DNA of 64,000 nucleotides, taken from Pseudomonas lini. Its GTDB lineage: Bacteria > Pseudomonadota > Gammaproteobacteria > Pseudomonadales > Pseudomonadaceae. The DNA lies in the NCBI RefSeq assembly GCF_964063345.1, contig NZ_OZ061318.1, positions 3,782,001 through 3,846,000 of the forward strand, read 5' to 3'. The notes beneath the pieces were generated by a model, which was not told the origin of the DNA, made no database searches, and saw only the letters and a program-made list of their open reading frames with translations. The translations under genes and the position numbers were made by a program. Position 1 is the first letter of the stretch. Each line of letters opens with the position of its first letter. Positions 37,773-46,272 of the stretch are shown piece by piece.

Positions 37773-38633
37773 TCAGGCAGTCGGCAAACCGATGCCCTGG
37801 CCCATCTGCACTGGCGAAAGAGCGCCCAGCCCTTCAGCCCATTTCACTTGATCCGGCCCAAACAGCACGACCGCTGTAGAGCCGAGCTTGAAGCGACCCA
37901 GTTCCGCGCCTTTCTCCAGATGGATCGGCGCACGGGCGGCTTCGTCGTAACGGAAGGTTTTCAGCTCGCGCTTGGGCGGTGTCACCAAGCCGGCCCAGAC
38001 CGTTTCGATCGACGCCACAATCATCGCGCCCACCAGCACCACGGCCATCGGCCCGCGCTCGGTATCGAAAATGCACGCCACACGCTCGTTGCGAGCGAAC
38101 AGTTCCGGTACGTTTTCAGCGGTGGTCTGGTTGACCGAGAAGATACGGCCAGGAATGTAGACCATTTCGCGCAGAGTGCCGGCCAGCGGCATGTGCACGC
38201 GGTGGTAATCCTTGGGCGACAGGTAAATGGTGGCGAAATCACCGCCCATGAATGGCGCTGCGTTGGCTGCGTCACCACCGAGCAGTTCCAGCACGCTGAA
38301 GCTGTGGCCCTTGGCCTGGAAAACGCGACCGTGTTCGATCGGGCCGAGCTGGCTGACGGCTCCGTCGGCCGGGCTGAGGATCGCGCCTGGGGTTTGGTCC
38401 AGCGGGCGAGCGCCATCTTTCAAGGCACGGGTGAAGAACGCATTGAAGTGCTCGTAAGCCGTCAGGTCTTCGACCAGCGCCTGGGACATGTCCACTTGAT
38501 AACGCTTGGCGAACCAGGCGGTTAAGGCGTTCTTGAACCAGCGCACGCGGCATTCGGCAATGCAGCCGGCCAGTCGCGAGAGCAAGTGGTGGGGCAGCAG
38601 GTATTGGCTGAGGATAAACAAACGCTTATTCAT
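37773..38633 (-). CDS. psd: Phosphatidylserine decarboxylase
   Basis: A 286-aa membrane-associated enzyme that makes phosphatidylethanolamine. The self-cleavage site '[15 protein letters not shown]' (LGST, about residues 247-261) gives the pyruvoyl group from Ser. Upstream catalytic features are '[11 protein letters not shown]' (about 90) and '[17 protein letters not shown]' (about 137-153) with the conserved His residues. It starts 19 bases after the rhdA stop, so the two genes are probably co-transcribed, as in PAO1 (PA4956-PA4957). Confidence 0.96.
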   Translation of the reverse strand: MNKRLFILSQYLLPHHLLSRLAGCIAECRVRWFKNALTAWFAKRYQVDMSQALVEDLTAYEHFNAFFTRALKDGARPLDQTPGAILSPADGAVSQLGPIEHGRVFQAKGHSFSVLELLGGDAANAAPFMGGDFATIYLSPKDYHRVHMPLAGTLREMVYIPGRIFSVNQTTAENVPELFARNERVACIFDTERGPMAVVLVGAMIVASIETVWAGLVTPPKRELKTFRYDEAARAPIHLEKGAELGRFKLGSTAVVLFGPDQVKWAEGLGALSPVQMGQGIGLPTA

Positions 38634-38652
38634 TAACTGTCCTTAAAAAACC

Positions 38653-39468
38653 TTAAATCTCTACGGGCGTGTCGGGATGGTTGCCCCATTCGCCCCAGGA
38701 GCCGGCGTAACCTTTGACTCGCGGATAACCGAGCGACTTGGCTACTAGATACGTGAAGCCAGAACGATGGTGAGTCTGGCAGTGGGTAATGACTTCTTTG
38801 TCTTTGGTGATACCGAGTTGTTCCAGGATTTTCGGCATGTCGGTGCGGATGCGCAGGTTGCGCGCCTGATCCATGCCGGCTGTCCACTCGAAATTGACCG
38901 CGCCGGGAATGTGCCCGCCCTTGGCCGCCAGGACTTTTTCGCCGGAGTATTCCAGCGGCCCGCGTGCGTCCCAGATTGCCAGGTCGGTGGCACCGAGACG
39001 GCTTTGCAGGTATTCGCGGGTGGCGATGGGTTCGTCGTGCAGGGTCAGGGCGATCGGGTCGCCGACCGCTGGCGGGATCTGGATCGACATGGGCAAGCCT
39101 TCTGCCAGCCAGGCTGGCAGGCCGCCATCGATATAGTGATACTTGCTGTGGCCGATGACATCCAGCAGCCAGATAAAGCGCCCGGCCCAACCGCCGCCTT
39201 CGTCGTCATAGACGACGTAGACCGCATCGGGGTTGTGGCCCAGTTCGCCGAATAATGCTTCAAGCGCGGCTTGGGTCGGCAGCAGGCCTGGCGCAGGCGC
39301 CTGACCCAGTTGAGTACGTTTTGGATCGACAAAGCGTGCTCCGGGGATATGCCCTGCGGCATAGCGGGCGCTGCTGGTCAGGTCCACCAGAATCAGTTCG
39401 CGGGAGTCGAGACGCGGGAGCAGGTCGCTCGGCTCGATCACCAGCGCCAAGCCAGAGAAGTCAGACAT
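38653..39468 (-). CDS. rhdA: Thiosulfate sulfurtransferase (rhodanese)
   Basis: A 271-aa two-domain rhodanese. It moves sulfane sulfur from thiosulfate to cyanide or another acceptor. The active-site loop 'THCQTHHRSGFTY' (Cys near residue 230) is the CQTHHR type known from Azotobacter vinelandii RhdA, which is also 271 aa. The N-terminal, inactive domain holds 'SARYAAGHIPGARFVDPK'. I chose ATG 39468 (MSDFSGLALVIE), not the one six codons earlier. psd follows at once. Confidence 0.93.
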   Translation of the reverse strand: MSDFSGLALVIEPSDLLPRLDSRELILVDLTSSARYAAGHIPGARFVDPKRTQLGQAPAPGLLPTQAALEALFGELGHNPDAVYVVYDDEGGGWAGRFIWLLDVIGHSKYHYIDGGLPAWLAEGLPMSIQIPPAVGDPIALTLHDEPIATREYLQSRLGATDLAIWDARGPLEYSGEKVLAAKGGHIPGAVNFEWTAGMDQARNLRIRTDMPKILEQLGITKDKEVITHCQTHHRSGFTYLVAKSLGYPRVKGYAGSWGEWGNHPDTPVEI

Positions 39469-39547
39469 GTGAGGTCTCCAGAGCACAAAGGGAGAGGATT
39501 GTAGCGCAGCGTCATGAGGGTCTGTTATCAGTTATTTCGGCCAGCCC

Positions 39548-39637
39548 TGTGGGAGCGAGCCTGCTCGCGATAACGGAGGGTCAGACAATATTGATGCTGA
39601 ATTTACCGGCGTCATCGCGAGCAGGCTCGCTCCCACA
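39548..39637. repeat. REP pair, 'GTGGGAGCGAGCCTGCTCGCGAT' variant
   Basis: TGTGGGAGCGAGCCTGCTCG at the left and its reverse complement ending at 39637, about 45 bases apart. Same sub-type as the right unit of the pair at 13452. Confidence 0.9.
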
Positions 39638-39670
39638 AGTGTGCGCAACTTAACTGACTGGCATCAGGCC

Positions 39671-41203
39671 CTAGCGGTGGCTAAAGCTGTGCAGGGCCTT
39701 TTCGATGCACTGTGCGGTTTTGCCGAATGCTTGCACGGTAATTTCCGAGAACGGCCCGCCACCCTGATCCGCCACCACGATCATGATCACCCGACCGTTG
39801 TTGACCAGGGAGCGCAGCAGCAAGTGCTCACCGCTGAACTGTTTGCGCAGGCTGGCCGGCAACAGGGCCGAGAATTGTGCGTTGTTGGCTGGCGTCTGGC
39901 GCACCTGGGCCTGTTGCGCGAGCAGGCGCTGCAGCACGGTGCTTTGGTTGACCACCAGGTTCAGGCCGGCGACTTCTTTTGGTAGCCCGGCAGTCTGATG
40001 CACGCGCAGATTGGCGTGCGTGCGGTCGGCCATCAGAATCATCACCCGCCGCATGCCACACGCCACCAAGGCGTCTCGGGCCGATGTGGTCAAGTGCATG
40101 GCATTGGTAAAACGGCTCGGCTCCACCAGCAGTTCGGCGCATTGTTTACGCCACTTCGCCAGGTCTTCGGCGGTGGGTGCCGGGGCCGGCAGCAAACCAG
40201 CGTGCACACGGTTCATGCCCGAAGGCCAGATCAGCGCTTCGGCCGGGTGCCAGAGGTCTGGCATGGCGTGGTGGCGGGCGCTGTTAGCGGCCTGTTGGTG
40301 CAATTGTTGTTGCACCTCATCCATCGGCATTTGCAAGTAAAGGCTGGCCAGGTACTGCCAGCGTTCACAGTGGGGACTGTCCCAGGCCTGTTGTGCCGAC
40401 AACGCCAGACCATTGGCCAGCAGCACGGTATTGGCTGGCTGATTGAGCCAGCGTCGTAACGTAGGGTCGTCATCGAGGCGGTTCTGTTGGCGCAATGGGT
40501 GATCGCTATCGCGAGCGATGCGCAGGACTTTCACCAGTTCGCGTTGTTCGCTGCGCAGCAGCCGATAACCCTGCTGCACCCAGATCGGCAAACGCCAGGT
40601 GTCCACCAGCGCCAGACAGATTTCCAGCAGGCGTACACCGAACAATTGCTTTTCGACTTTGCGCGCCGACTCACCTTGATGGATGACCCGCAGCTCCCAT
40701 TCTTCAAGCAATTGTGGATGGGTCAACGCCATGGGCCACAGCGGCGAAAGAAACAACAGGCTGCCCCAGTGGATGTCCTGCCACAACCGCGCCAGGCGAC
40801 CGGCAAAAAAACCATTGGCCTGTTGGGTGGCGTGCTGGCTGATCAGTTGAAGCTGGCGCAAGGCGACAGGAATTTGCGATTCGGATTCGGCGGGCAGGCG
40901 CTCGAGCAATTCTTCGGTGCGTTTCAAGCCGAGACGATTGATCGCCACTTCAAGGTTTTCAGCGGGCTCGGTCATGCTGCCATGGGTGTGGCGGTTGGCT
41001 TCGCGAATCACGCTCAAGGCCAGGGCCGGGCTGTCCTGCATCAGTTCGGCGATGTCTCGCAGTGAACTGCGGTTATCGCGGATGGCTTTGCTGACCCGAT
41101 CGTGACTGGCTTGCGGAACCGGCAGGCGCACACCATCGAGAAGCTTGACCCAGCCTTCGAGCGTGGTTGGTTTTGGCGTTGGGACGTTCGTTTCGTTAGC
41201 CAT
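39671..41203 (-). CDS. HDOD-domain-like protein (PA4955-like)
   Basis: A 510-aa soluble protein from ATG 41203 (MANETNVPTPK). Residues 20-270 fit an HDOD-like helical domain: 'WVKLLDGVRLPVPQASHDRVSKAIRD' at the start, 'MQDSPALALSVIREANRH' (about 56-73) and 'LEVAINRLGLKRTEELLERL' (about 84-103). HDOD relatives of HD phosphohydrolases usually lack the metal site, and I see no HD pair here. The C-terminal 130 residues may form a GAF-like sensor ('RVMILMADRTHANLRVHQTAGLP', 'LLRSLVNNGRVIMIVVADQGG'). It is divergent from motA, in the same place as PA4955. A signalling role is likely; no ligand is known. Confidence 0.65.
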   Translation of the reverse strand: MANETNVPTPKPTTLEGWVKLLDGVRLPVPQASHDRVSKAIRDNRSSLRDIAELMQDSPALALSVIREANRHTHGSMTEPAENLEVAINRLGLKRTEELLERLPAESESQIPVALRQLQLISQHATQQANGFFAGRLARLWQDIHWGSLLFLSPLWPMALTHPQLLEEWELRVIHQGESARKVEKQLFGVRLLEICLALVDTWRLPIWVQQGYRLLRSEQRELVKVLRIARDSDHPLRQQNRLDDDPTLRRWLNQPANTVLLANGLALSAQQAWDSPHCERWQYLASLYLQMPMDEVQQQLHQQAANSARHHAMPDLWHPAEALIWPSGMNRVHAGLLPAPAPTAEDLAKWRKQCAELLVEPSRFTNAMHLTTSARDALVACGMRRVMILMADRTHANLRVHQTAGLPKEVAGLNLVVNQSTVLQRLLAQQAQVRQTPANNAQFSALLPASLRKQFSGEHLLLRSLVNNGRVIMIVVADQGGGPFSEITVQAFGKTAQCIEKALHSFSHR

Positions 41204-41368
41204 GTCTGGACGCAATCATCGTCTGCATTACCTATCCCCGCGCGGGTCAAAATAGCTTTTCGCCTGAACTGGCTATAGTCTGGCGCAGTTTTGCCGATAA
41301 GTAGAAGAAGAGATTTTTTAACTTCCGAATATGACCTTGAACCCGACTCAGTAAGTGCTCTCCTACCT

Positions 41369-42220
41369 ATGGCTAAAATTATCGGCATCATCGTCGTATT
41401 CGCGAGCGTGCTCGGCGGATACGTGCTTTCCCACGGCAAGATTGCCGCTCTTATCCAGCCTTTCGAGGTGATGATTATCGGGGGGGCGGCCCTTGGCGCA
41501 TTTCTGCAGGCCAACCCTGGTTACATGACGATGCATGTGCTCAAGAAGTCCTTGGGCATGTTCAATTCGCGTTTCAACCACACCTTCTACCTGGAAGTGC
41601 TGGGCCTGATTTACGAGATCCTCAACAAGAGCCGCCGCGAAGGTATGATGGCGATCGAAGGCGACATCGAAGATGCCGCCGCGAGCCCGATCTTCGCCAA
41701 GTACCCGGCGGTGCTCAAAGACGAACGCATGACCGCGTTCATCTGCGATTACCTGCGCATCATGTCCTCCGGCAACATGGCTCCCCATGAGCTGGAAGGC
41801 CTGTTCGACATGGAACTCTACAGCCTCAAAGAAGACCTGGAACACCCTGCCCACGCGGTGAACGGCATTGCCGACGCCATGCCCGGTTTCGGTATCGTTG
41901 CGGCGGTACTGGGTATCGTGGTGACCATGGCTTCCCTGGGTGAAGGCGATCAGAAATCCATCGGCCTGCACGTGGGTGCGGCCCTCGTCGGTACCTTCTT
42001 CGGTATTCTCGCAGCGTACGGCTTCTTCGGCCCATTGGCCACGTCCCTGGGCCACGATGCCAAGGAAGAACTGAACGTCTACGAAGCCATCAAGGCTTCG
42101 CTGGTCGCTTCGGCGTCCGGGATGCCGCCGTCGCTGGCGGTGGAGTTCGGTCGCAAGGTTCTGTACCCGGCGCACCGTCCTAGCTTCGCTGAGCTGGAAC
42201 AAGCGGTTCGCGGTCGCTAA
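41369..42220 (+). CDS. motA: Flagellar stator protein MotA
   Basis: A 283-aa inner-membrane protein with four helices, the same length as MotA of PAO1 in my memory. The N-terminus 'MAKIIGIIVVFASVLGGYVLSHGKIAALIQPFE' and the 'GGAALGAFLQANPG' that follows are typical. The cytoplasmic loop holds the rotor-contact charges (Arg and Glu in 'KDERMTAFICDYLR' and 'HELEGLFDMEL'). The third and fourth helices are 'GFGIVAAVLGIVVTMASLG' and 'ALVGTFFGILAAYGFFGPLA'. I chose ATG 41369. It is followed by motB after three bases. Confidence 0.95.
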   Translation: MAKIIGIIVVFASVLGGYVLSHGKIAALIQPFEVMIIGGAALGAFLQANPGYMTMHVLKKSLGMFNSRFNHTFYLEVLGLIYEILNKSRREGMMAIEGDIEDAAASPIFAKYPAVLKDERMTAFICDYLRIMSSGNMAPHELEGLFDMELYSLKEDLEHPAHAVNGIADAMPGFGIVAAVLGIVVTMASLGEGDQKSIGLHVGAALVGTFFGILAAYGFFGPLATSLGHDAKEELNVYEAIKASLVASASGMPPSLAVEFGRKVLYPAHRPSFAELEQAVRGR

Positions 42221-42223
42221 GTC

Positions 42224-43252
42224 ATGGAAAATAACCAGCCGATAATCATCAAGCGCGTCAAGCGCATCGCCGGCGGGCATCACGGGGGGGCTTGGAAAAT
42301 CGCCTTCGCGGACTTCGCGACGGCGATGATGGCGTTCTTCCTGGTGCTGTGGCTGTTGTCCACGGCAACGCCGGAACAGAAGATCGCCATTGCCGGTTAC
42401 TTCAAGGATCCGGTCGGGTTTTCCGAAAGCGGCACGCCGTACATCATCGATCTGGGCGGCACGCCGACCCTGGCGCCGGAGAGCACCCTCAACCCCGAGG
42501 TGAAATCCCAGCCTCAGCCAGACAAGGTGACGATCGACTCCGAACAGGTCGAAGGCATGGCCGAGCAGGTCGAGAAAGAGCGCCTGGAATTGCTGCTGCA
42601 AGAGTTGCAGAACAAGGTCGAAGAAAACCCGCAGTTGCAGAAGTTCAAGGACCAGATCCTCTTCGAGATCACTCAGGACGGTTTGCGCATCCAGATCGTG
42701 GACGCCGAAAACCGCCCGATGTTCGACTCCGGCAGTGCGCGTCTGAAGCCGTATTTCGAAGACATCCTGCTGGCCATGGCTGACACCATCAAAGCGGTGC
42801 CGAACAAGATCAGCATCAGCGGCCACACCGATGCCAAGCCGTACTCGGGCACCGGCGATTTCGGTAACTGGGAACTCTCGGCCAACCGCGCCAACGCGGC
42901 TCGCCGTGCATTGATCGCCGGCAGCTATCCGGACTCTCAAGTAGCGCGAGTCGTGGGCTACGCCTCGTCCGCGTTGTTCGACCGGGAAAACCCGTTCAAC
43001 CCGGTCAACCGCCGAATCGACATCGTCGTGCTGACCAAGAAAGCCCAGCGTGCCATCGAAGGTTCGCAAGGTGCCGAACCCGCGCCAGTGCCGACGCAAG
43101 GGCAGGGTGGCCCAGGCGAAGTGCCTGCGCCGCCAGTCGATCCGAACGCATTGCCGGCGGATAAAGAACCGCTGCCGGCTCATGAGCTTCGGGAACGTTT
43201 GAATCTGTTTGATGCTCCTGCGCCGAAACCGGGTGAGCCGCCCAAGCAGTGA
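42224..43252 (+). CDS. motB: Flagellar stator protein MotB
   Basis: A 342-aa protein. The N-terminal helix 'FADFATAMMAFFLVLWLLS' (about residues 27-45) holds the proton-carrying Asp. The periplasmic OmpA/MotB domain, about residues 150-280, shows 'SISGHTDAKPYSGTGDFGNWELSANRANAARRALI', the peptidoglycan-binding motif. The C-terminal 50 residues are Pro-rich and probably flexible. MotB fixes the stator to the cell wall. An intrinsic terminator at 43259-43287 follows directly. Confidence 0.96.
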   Translation: MENNQPIIIKRVKRIAGGHHGGAWKIAFADFATAMMAFFLVLWLLSTATPEQKIAIAGYFKDPVGFSESGTPYIIDLGGTPTLAPESTLNPEVKSQPQPDKVTIDSEQVEGMAEQVEKERLELLLQELQNKVEENPQLQKFKDQILFEITQDGLRIQIVDAENRPMFDSGSARLKPYFEDILLAMADTIKAVPNKISISGHTDAKPYSGTGDFGNWELSANRANAARRALIAGSYPDSQVARVVGYASSALFDRENPFNPVNRRIDIVVLTKKAQRAIEGSQGAEPAPVPTQGQGGPGEVPAPPVDPNALPADKEPLPAHELRERLNLFDAPAPKPGEPPKQ

Positions 43253-43258
43253 TCCATG

Positions 43259-43287
43259 AAAAAGCCGACAGCGATGTCGGCTTTTTT
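43259..43287 (+). terminator. Intrinsic terminator of motAB
   Basis: AAGCCGACA-GCGA-TGTCGGCTT forms a nine-pair stem followed by TTTT, seven bases after the motB stop. Confidence 0.93.
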
Positions 43288-43358
43288 GTATCTATTGTCG
43301 CGGACAATCAATCCTTGCCACAGCTGCAACGGCGAAACCTCTGGAGTGGATGCCGCTA

Positions 43359-43386
43359 ATCATTTTCGTGGTGTCACGAAAATGAT
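43359..43386. repeat. Perfect 12-bp inverted repeat
   Basis: ATCATTTTCGTG-GTGT-CACGAAAATGAT. The arms are fully complementary with a four-base loop. No T run follows, so it is not an obvious terminator; it could be a protein-binding site or the fold of a small RNA. Confidence 0.85.
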
Positions 43387-43678
43387 CGAGATCGGCAAAG
43401 GCGGGCAGGGATTGTCGATCTGGAACTTGAAAAAGGCAGTAACGAACGGAAGGCGGATTGATTGATTCACCGTGCGGTGGGCTGACGCTGCCAGCGGTAA
43501 AAAATCAAGGAGTGAGGCTTGTTAGGAGAATGGTGTAGGACAGTTCCGAGGCGTATTGGCCGGGTTTTACTTCCCCAGGTTGCTCGCCTATAGTTCGCCC
43601 GTCGCCGACGAATCGGCGATCGATCTTAGCCGGTCGAAACAAAGATGGAACCTCACCCAAGTGACCGGAGTTAGACCT

Positions 43679-43948
43679 ATGGCTAAGTATCACCCTCTGC
43701 AAGGCAATTTCAGCGTCGGCCCGACTCTGTATATCGACACCGAAGCCAAAGCCTCGGATTTCCTCGAAACCGCCACCCACCGAATCAAAGCCGCGCGCAA
43801 TCTGCTCAATAGCGTCACCTGCCTGTGCATCAAAAACGCCGAAGGTCACGATCTGGAGCATTTCGCCAATGCTGCACACATGTTGATTCAGGACGGCTGT
43901 GACGCCTTGGATGCGCTGGGCTGGAAGCTGGAAAAAGCTGCACGTTGA
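43679..43948 (+). CDS. Small helical protein of unknown function (resembles DUF3077/DUF6124-type Pseudomonas proteins)
   Basis: An 89-aa protein from ATG 43679 (MAKYHPLQGNFSVG), with GGAG about ten bases upstream; the longer frame from 43556 has no ribosome site. It is mostly helical ('KASDFLETATHRIKAARNLLNSV', 'HFANAAHMLIQDGCDALDALGWKLEK') and has no signal peptide or membrane segment. It resembles the many small DUF3077/DUF6124 proteins of Pseudomonas, but I cannot assign a family with certainty. It is the first gene after motAB and lies at the edge of the accessory region. A 10-pair hairpin at 43980-44020 follows. Confidence 0.55.
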   Translation: MAKYHPLQGNFSVGPTLYIDTEAKASDFLETATHRIKAARNLLNSVTCLCIKNAEGHDLEHFANAAHMLIQDGCDALDALGWKLEKAAR

Positions 43949-43979
43949 AGACTGGAACGTCGCGATCGTCGCACATTTG

Positions 43980-44020
43980 GTCGCGGTAGAGGTTGTAAAT
44001 AACTTTCTCCCTACCGCGAC
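43980..44020 (+). terminator. Hairpin after the 43679 gene
   Basis: GTCGCGGTAG and CTACCGCGAC form a perfect ten-pair stem with a 21-base loop. No strong T run follows. Possible terminator or mRNA 3' end structure. Confidence 0.45.
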
Positions 44021-44105
44021 TGTCATTCGCTCCCCGGCTATTATTTTTTATGTCGCTTCGCAGAGACTCTACATCAGAAATCACGGAAGAATATCAGGAA
44101 TTTTG

Positions 44106-44132
44106 CACGCTATCAGAGCCTCTGATATCGTG
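44106..44132. promoter_or_regulatory. 27-nt palindrome before the AbiE-like pair (likely operator)
   Basis: The layout CACG-C-TATCA-GAGCCTC-TGATA-T-CGTG is palindromic apart from one base pair and lies 21 bases before the first gene. The inner GAG-C-CTC extends the symmetry. AbiEi-type regulators are known to repress their own operon by binding inverted repeats at the promoter, so this is a good operator candidate. ATCGTGAT at its end is repeated directly at 44138-44145. A matching palindrome lies after the second gene (46083-46109). Confidence 0.6.
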
Positions 44133-44153
44133 ATGAAATCGTGATACGGAAGA

Positions 44154-45314
44154 ATGACCATGGTTGATTTTACCAGCTACGACCACGACCTCTATGAGAG
44201 GCGCGATCTGATCGAGCTCAAGGTCTATGTAGAGAGCGTGCTAGGCCTAAAGCTACGCTTAAAACCGTGGGAACACGTCAAAATCCTTCCATATGCGCTG
44301 CGTGATCGATACGAGTTTTTTGTCACGGAAATCTTAGGGGGCAGGTGTCTCATCCTCAAGGAACGTCCACAACGGGAAGCTAGCGTTGCGGATGTCGCCA
44401 AGCATATGCAGGCAATCAACAAGCTGCTGGCGAAGAAGTCGCCCGAAACCAGTGACCTCATGGTTTTCGTCACAGACACGCTCCCGAGCTATGACAGAAA
44501 ACGACTGGTCGAGAAAGGCGTCCAATTCATCGTGCCGGGAAACCAGCTTTATCTTCCCGCGCTTGGAATGGATTTGCGTGAGTATTACAGGCAGCGCCTG
44601 GAAAAACCTCAGGTACTGAGCCCTGCCACTCAATCCATGCTTATTCAATTCTTGATCAAAGGATGGCAGTCCCGGCTACTGACCACTCGCTCTACTTTCG
44701 AGAAATCCTTTACCTACGCGAAAATGACCGTCACCAGAGCCATCAAAGAGCTGACCGACCTGGACATCGTTCAGCCTGGAAAGGAAATGGGTGAAGCCGC
44801 GATCTTTTTTCACTTGCCTCCTAAAGAGACTTGGGAAATGGCGAAAGACTACATGCGTACGCCGGTCAAAAAAACGCTTTGGTTAAATGCAATCCCTGAG
44901 GCGTTTGAGACCCCAATGCTGTTGGCGGGGGAGGCGGCCCTGGCAGAGAGGAGCCTACTCGCCGGTCCAAAAGTACCTTGCTTCGCAATGACGACTGCGC
45001 AGTTCGAGCATATTCGAGAACTCGCTCAGTCTGATCGCCGCCAAAAAGTGAATACGGCATATGAGGTAGAGATCGGCTTCTGGGGCTCAACCTCAAAGAC
45101 GGCTAAATCGAAATTCGAGACCACGTTCCCCTATTTTGAGGTACCGCAAAACCATGCAGCATGCTGCATACAGTTTTGGAGCTATGACCCACTGCACAGC
45201 AATATGGCTACTGGGACTGTAGATCCATTTTCTCTCTATCTAAGCCTCAAGGATGACCATGATGACCGCGTGCAAATGTGTCTGGATGAAATGATGGAGA
45301 ACGTGAAATGGTAG
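44154..45314 (+). CDS. AbiEi-like winged-helix protein, putative antitoxin/regulator
   Basis: A 386-aa protein from ATG 44154; the ATG at 44160 fits the ribosome site 'ggaaga' better and would give 384 aa. The N-terminal 150 residues look nuclease-like or helical in pattern but match nothing I can name. A winged helix-turn-helix is likely at about 157-225 ('STFEKSFTYAKMTVTRAIKELTDLDIVQPG'). The C-terminal part is unassigned. It overlaps the nucleotidyltransferase gene by seven bases. This order (DNA-binding protein, then AbiEii-like enzyme) is that of type IV AbiE toxin-antitoxin systems, where the first product silences the operon and counters the toxin. Base composition is visibly lower in GC than the core genes, which points to transfer. 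Confidence 0.6.
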   Translation: MTMVDFTSYDHDLYERRDLIELKVYVESVLGLKLRLKPWEHVKILPYALRDRYEFFVTEILGGRCLILKERPQREASVADVAKHMQAINKLLAKKSPETSDLMVFVTDTLPSYDRKRLVEKGVQFIVPGNQLYLPALGMDLREYYRQRLEKPQVLSPATQSMLIQFLIKGWQSRLLTTRSTFEKSFTYAKMTVTRAIKELTDLDIVQPGKEMGEAAIFFHLPPKETWEMAKDYMRTPVKKTLWLNAIPEAFETPMLLAGEAALAERSLLAGPKVPCFAMTTAQFEHIRELAQSDRRQKVNTAYEVEIGFWGSTSKTAKSKFETTFPYFEVPQNHAACCIQFWSYDPLHSNMATGTVDPFSLYLSLKDDHDDRVQMCLDEMMENVKW

Positions 45315-46069
45315 TGGGTATCGAACGGTTTCGAGAGTATTTCAAAGACTATCAGGGCAGCTACGTTCTGATTGGCGGGGTGGCAGCATCCATTACCATG
45401 GAGCTTCTGGATGAGCCATTTCGAGCCACCAAGGATTTGGATGTCGTACTGGTCGTTGAGGCTCTCAATCGTGAGTTCGTAGGTCAGTTCTGGAAGTTCA
45501 TCAAGGACGGCGGGTATGCCATTCGCCAAAATGGCGACAGCGAAGGGGACTCCCCTGTTTTCTATCGCTTCCAGGATCCTCAGGACAAATCCTTTCCAGT
45601 TCAGATCGAGCTTTTTTCTCGTGTACCAGATGGCCTGGAGTACGAAGAAGCGGCCAGAATGACCAAAATCCCCGTAGAAGAGCAAGCCGCAAGCCTTTCT
45701 GCGATCATCCTCGATGATGAGTATTACAACTTTCTCCTGGCCGGCGTCGATCACACCCAGGAAATCAGTCACATTGGGGCCGATCGGCTCGTTCCGCTCA
45801 AAGCTCATGCCTGGCTTAACAAGAAGGCGCAGATCGAGAACGGCGTACGAGTGGACAGTCGTGATATCAATAAGCACTTCAGAGATGTGATCTTGCTTTC
45901 TGTCGGTCTTACAGAAGGAATGACCAAGCTCCCTGAACGAATGGCTCTTGATTTGAGGTCATTTCTCAGCCAAGTGCCCGCTGAGCTTGCGTCAAACCCC
46001 CGAGGTTACAAAGGGGTGGACGCCGACCGTTTGATCAAGACCATTCAAGAAGCCTTCGGCCTCAATTAA
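45308..46069 (+). CDS. AbiEii-like nucleotidyltransferase, putative toxin
   Basis: A 253-aa protein of the polymerase-beta nucleotidyltransferase fold. 'VLIGGVAASITMELLD' (GG at residues 23-24) and 'ATKDLDVVLVV' (Asp43 and Asp45) form the hG[G/S]...DhD active-site pair. Later, 'LVPLKAHAWLNKKAQIENGVRVDSRDINKHFRDVILL' (about 158-194) matches the lysine/Asp-containing motif of AbiEii-like proteins. Known members of the AbiE and MenT groups modify tRNA with nucleotides or stop growth by a GTP-dependent route; this one's target is unknown. The seven-base overlap with the first gene indicates coupling. The stop is followed by a palindrome and, at 46273, a terminator. Confidence 0.7.
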   Translation: MVVGIERFREYFKDYQGSYVLIGGVAASITMELLDEPFRATKDLDVVLVVEALNREFVGQFWKFIKDGGYAIRQNGDSEGDSPVFYRFQDPQDKSFPVQIELFSRVPDGLEYEEAARMTKIPVEEQAASLSAIILDDEYYNFLLAGVDHTQEISHIGADRLVPLKAHAWLNKKAQIENGVRVDSRDINKHFRDVILLSVGLTEGMTKLPERMALDLRSFLSQVPAELASNPRGYKGVDADRLIKTIQEAFGLN

Positions 46070-46082
46070 TTCATTTTTTTCG

Positions 46083-46109
46083 CACGGTATCACAAGCGCT
46101 GATAGCGTG
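46083..46109. repeat. 27-nt palindrome after the AbiE-like pair
   Basis: CACG-G-TATCA-CAAGCGC-TGATA-G-CGTG has the same design as the site at 44106: the outer CACG/CGTG and inner TATCA/TGATA are identical, the middle seven bases differ. It lies 13 bases after the toxin stop. Confidence 0.75.
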
Positions 46110-46272
46110 CGTAATGCCTGTTATTTGGCCGTTAAGAGGGCTCTGTAACGCCGATTTTTGGGCGTAAGGTGTGGTGGCTGGTCGATTACCGCTCAACAGC
46201 ATCGCTTGCTGTGCGTCAGCTTCTGTCCAGCGCATTCAAGGCGTCGCAGTCGTCCTGATTGTTGAAGATCAG

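Larger units (their letters stand above)
43253..43678. other. 426-bp gap at the left edge of the accessory region
   Basis: It holds the motB terminator, a perfect 12-bp inverted repeat (43359-43386) and otherwise no convincing gene. The two overlapping short frames present (43256-43465 and the upstream extension of the 43679 gene) have no ribosome binding site and no protein-like composition. Confidence 0.6.

Noticed and set aside
41363..43183. 606-codon frame antisense to motA and motB
   Set aside because: Crosses two well-supported genes and has His/Arg/Asp-rich shadow composition.
43256..43465. Frame starting in the motAB terminator
   Set aside because: Starts inside the terminator stem, has no ribosome site, and the protein has no recognisable feature.
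44106..44132. dif-type Xer site
   Set aside because: The palindrome does not resemble the dif consensus I remember. A different recombinase site remains possible and is kept as a finding.
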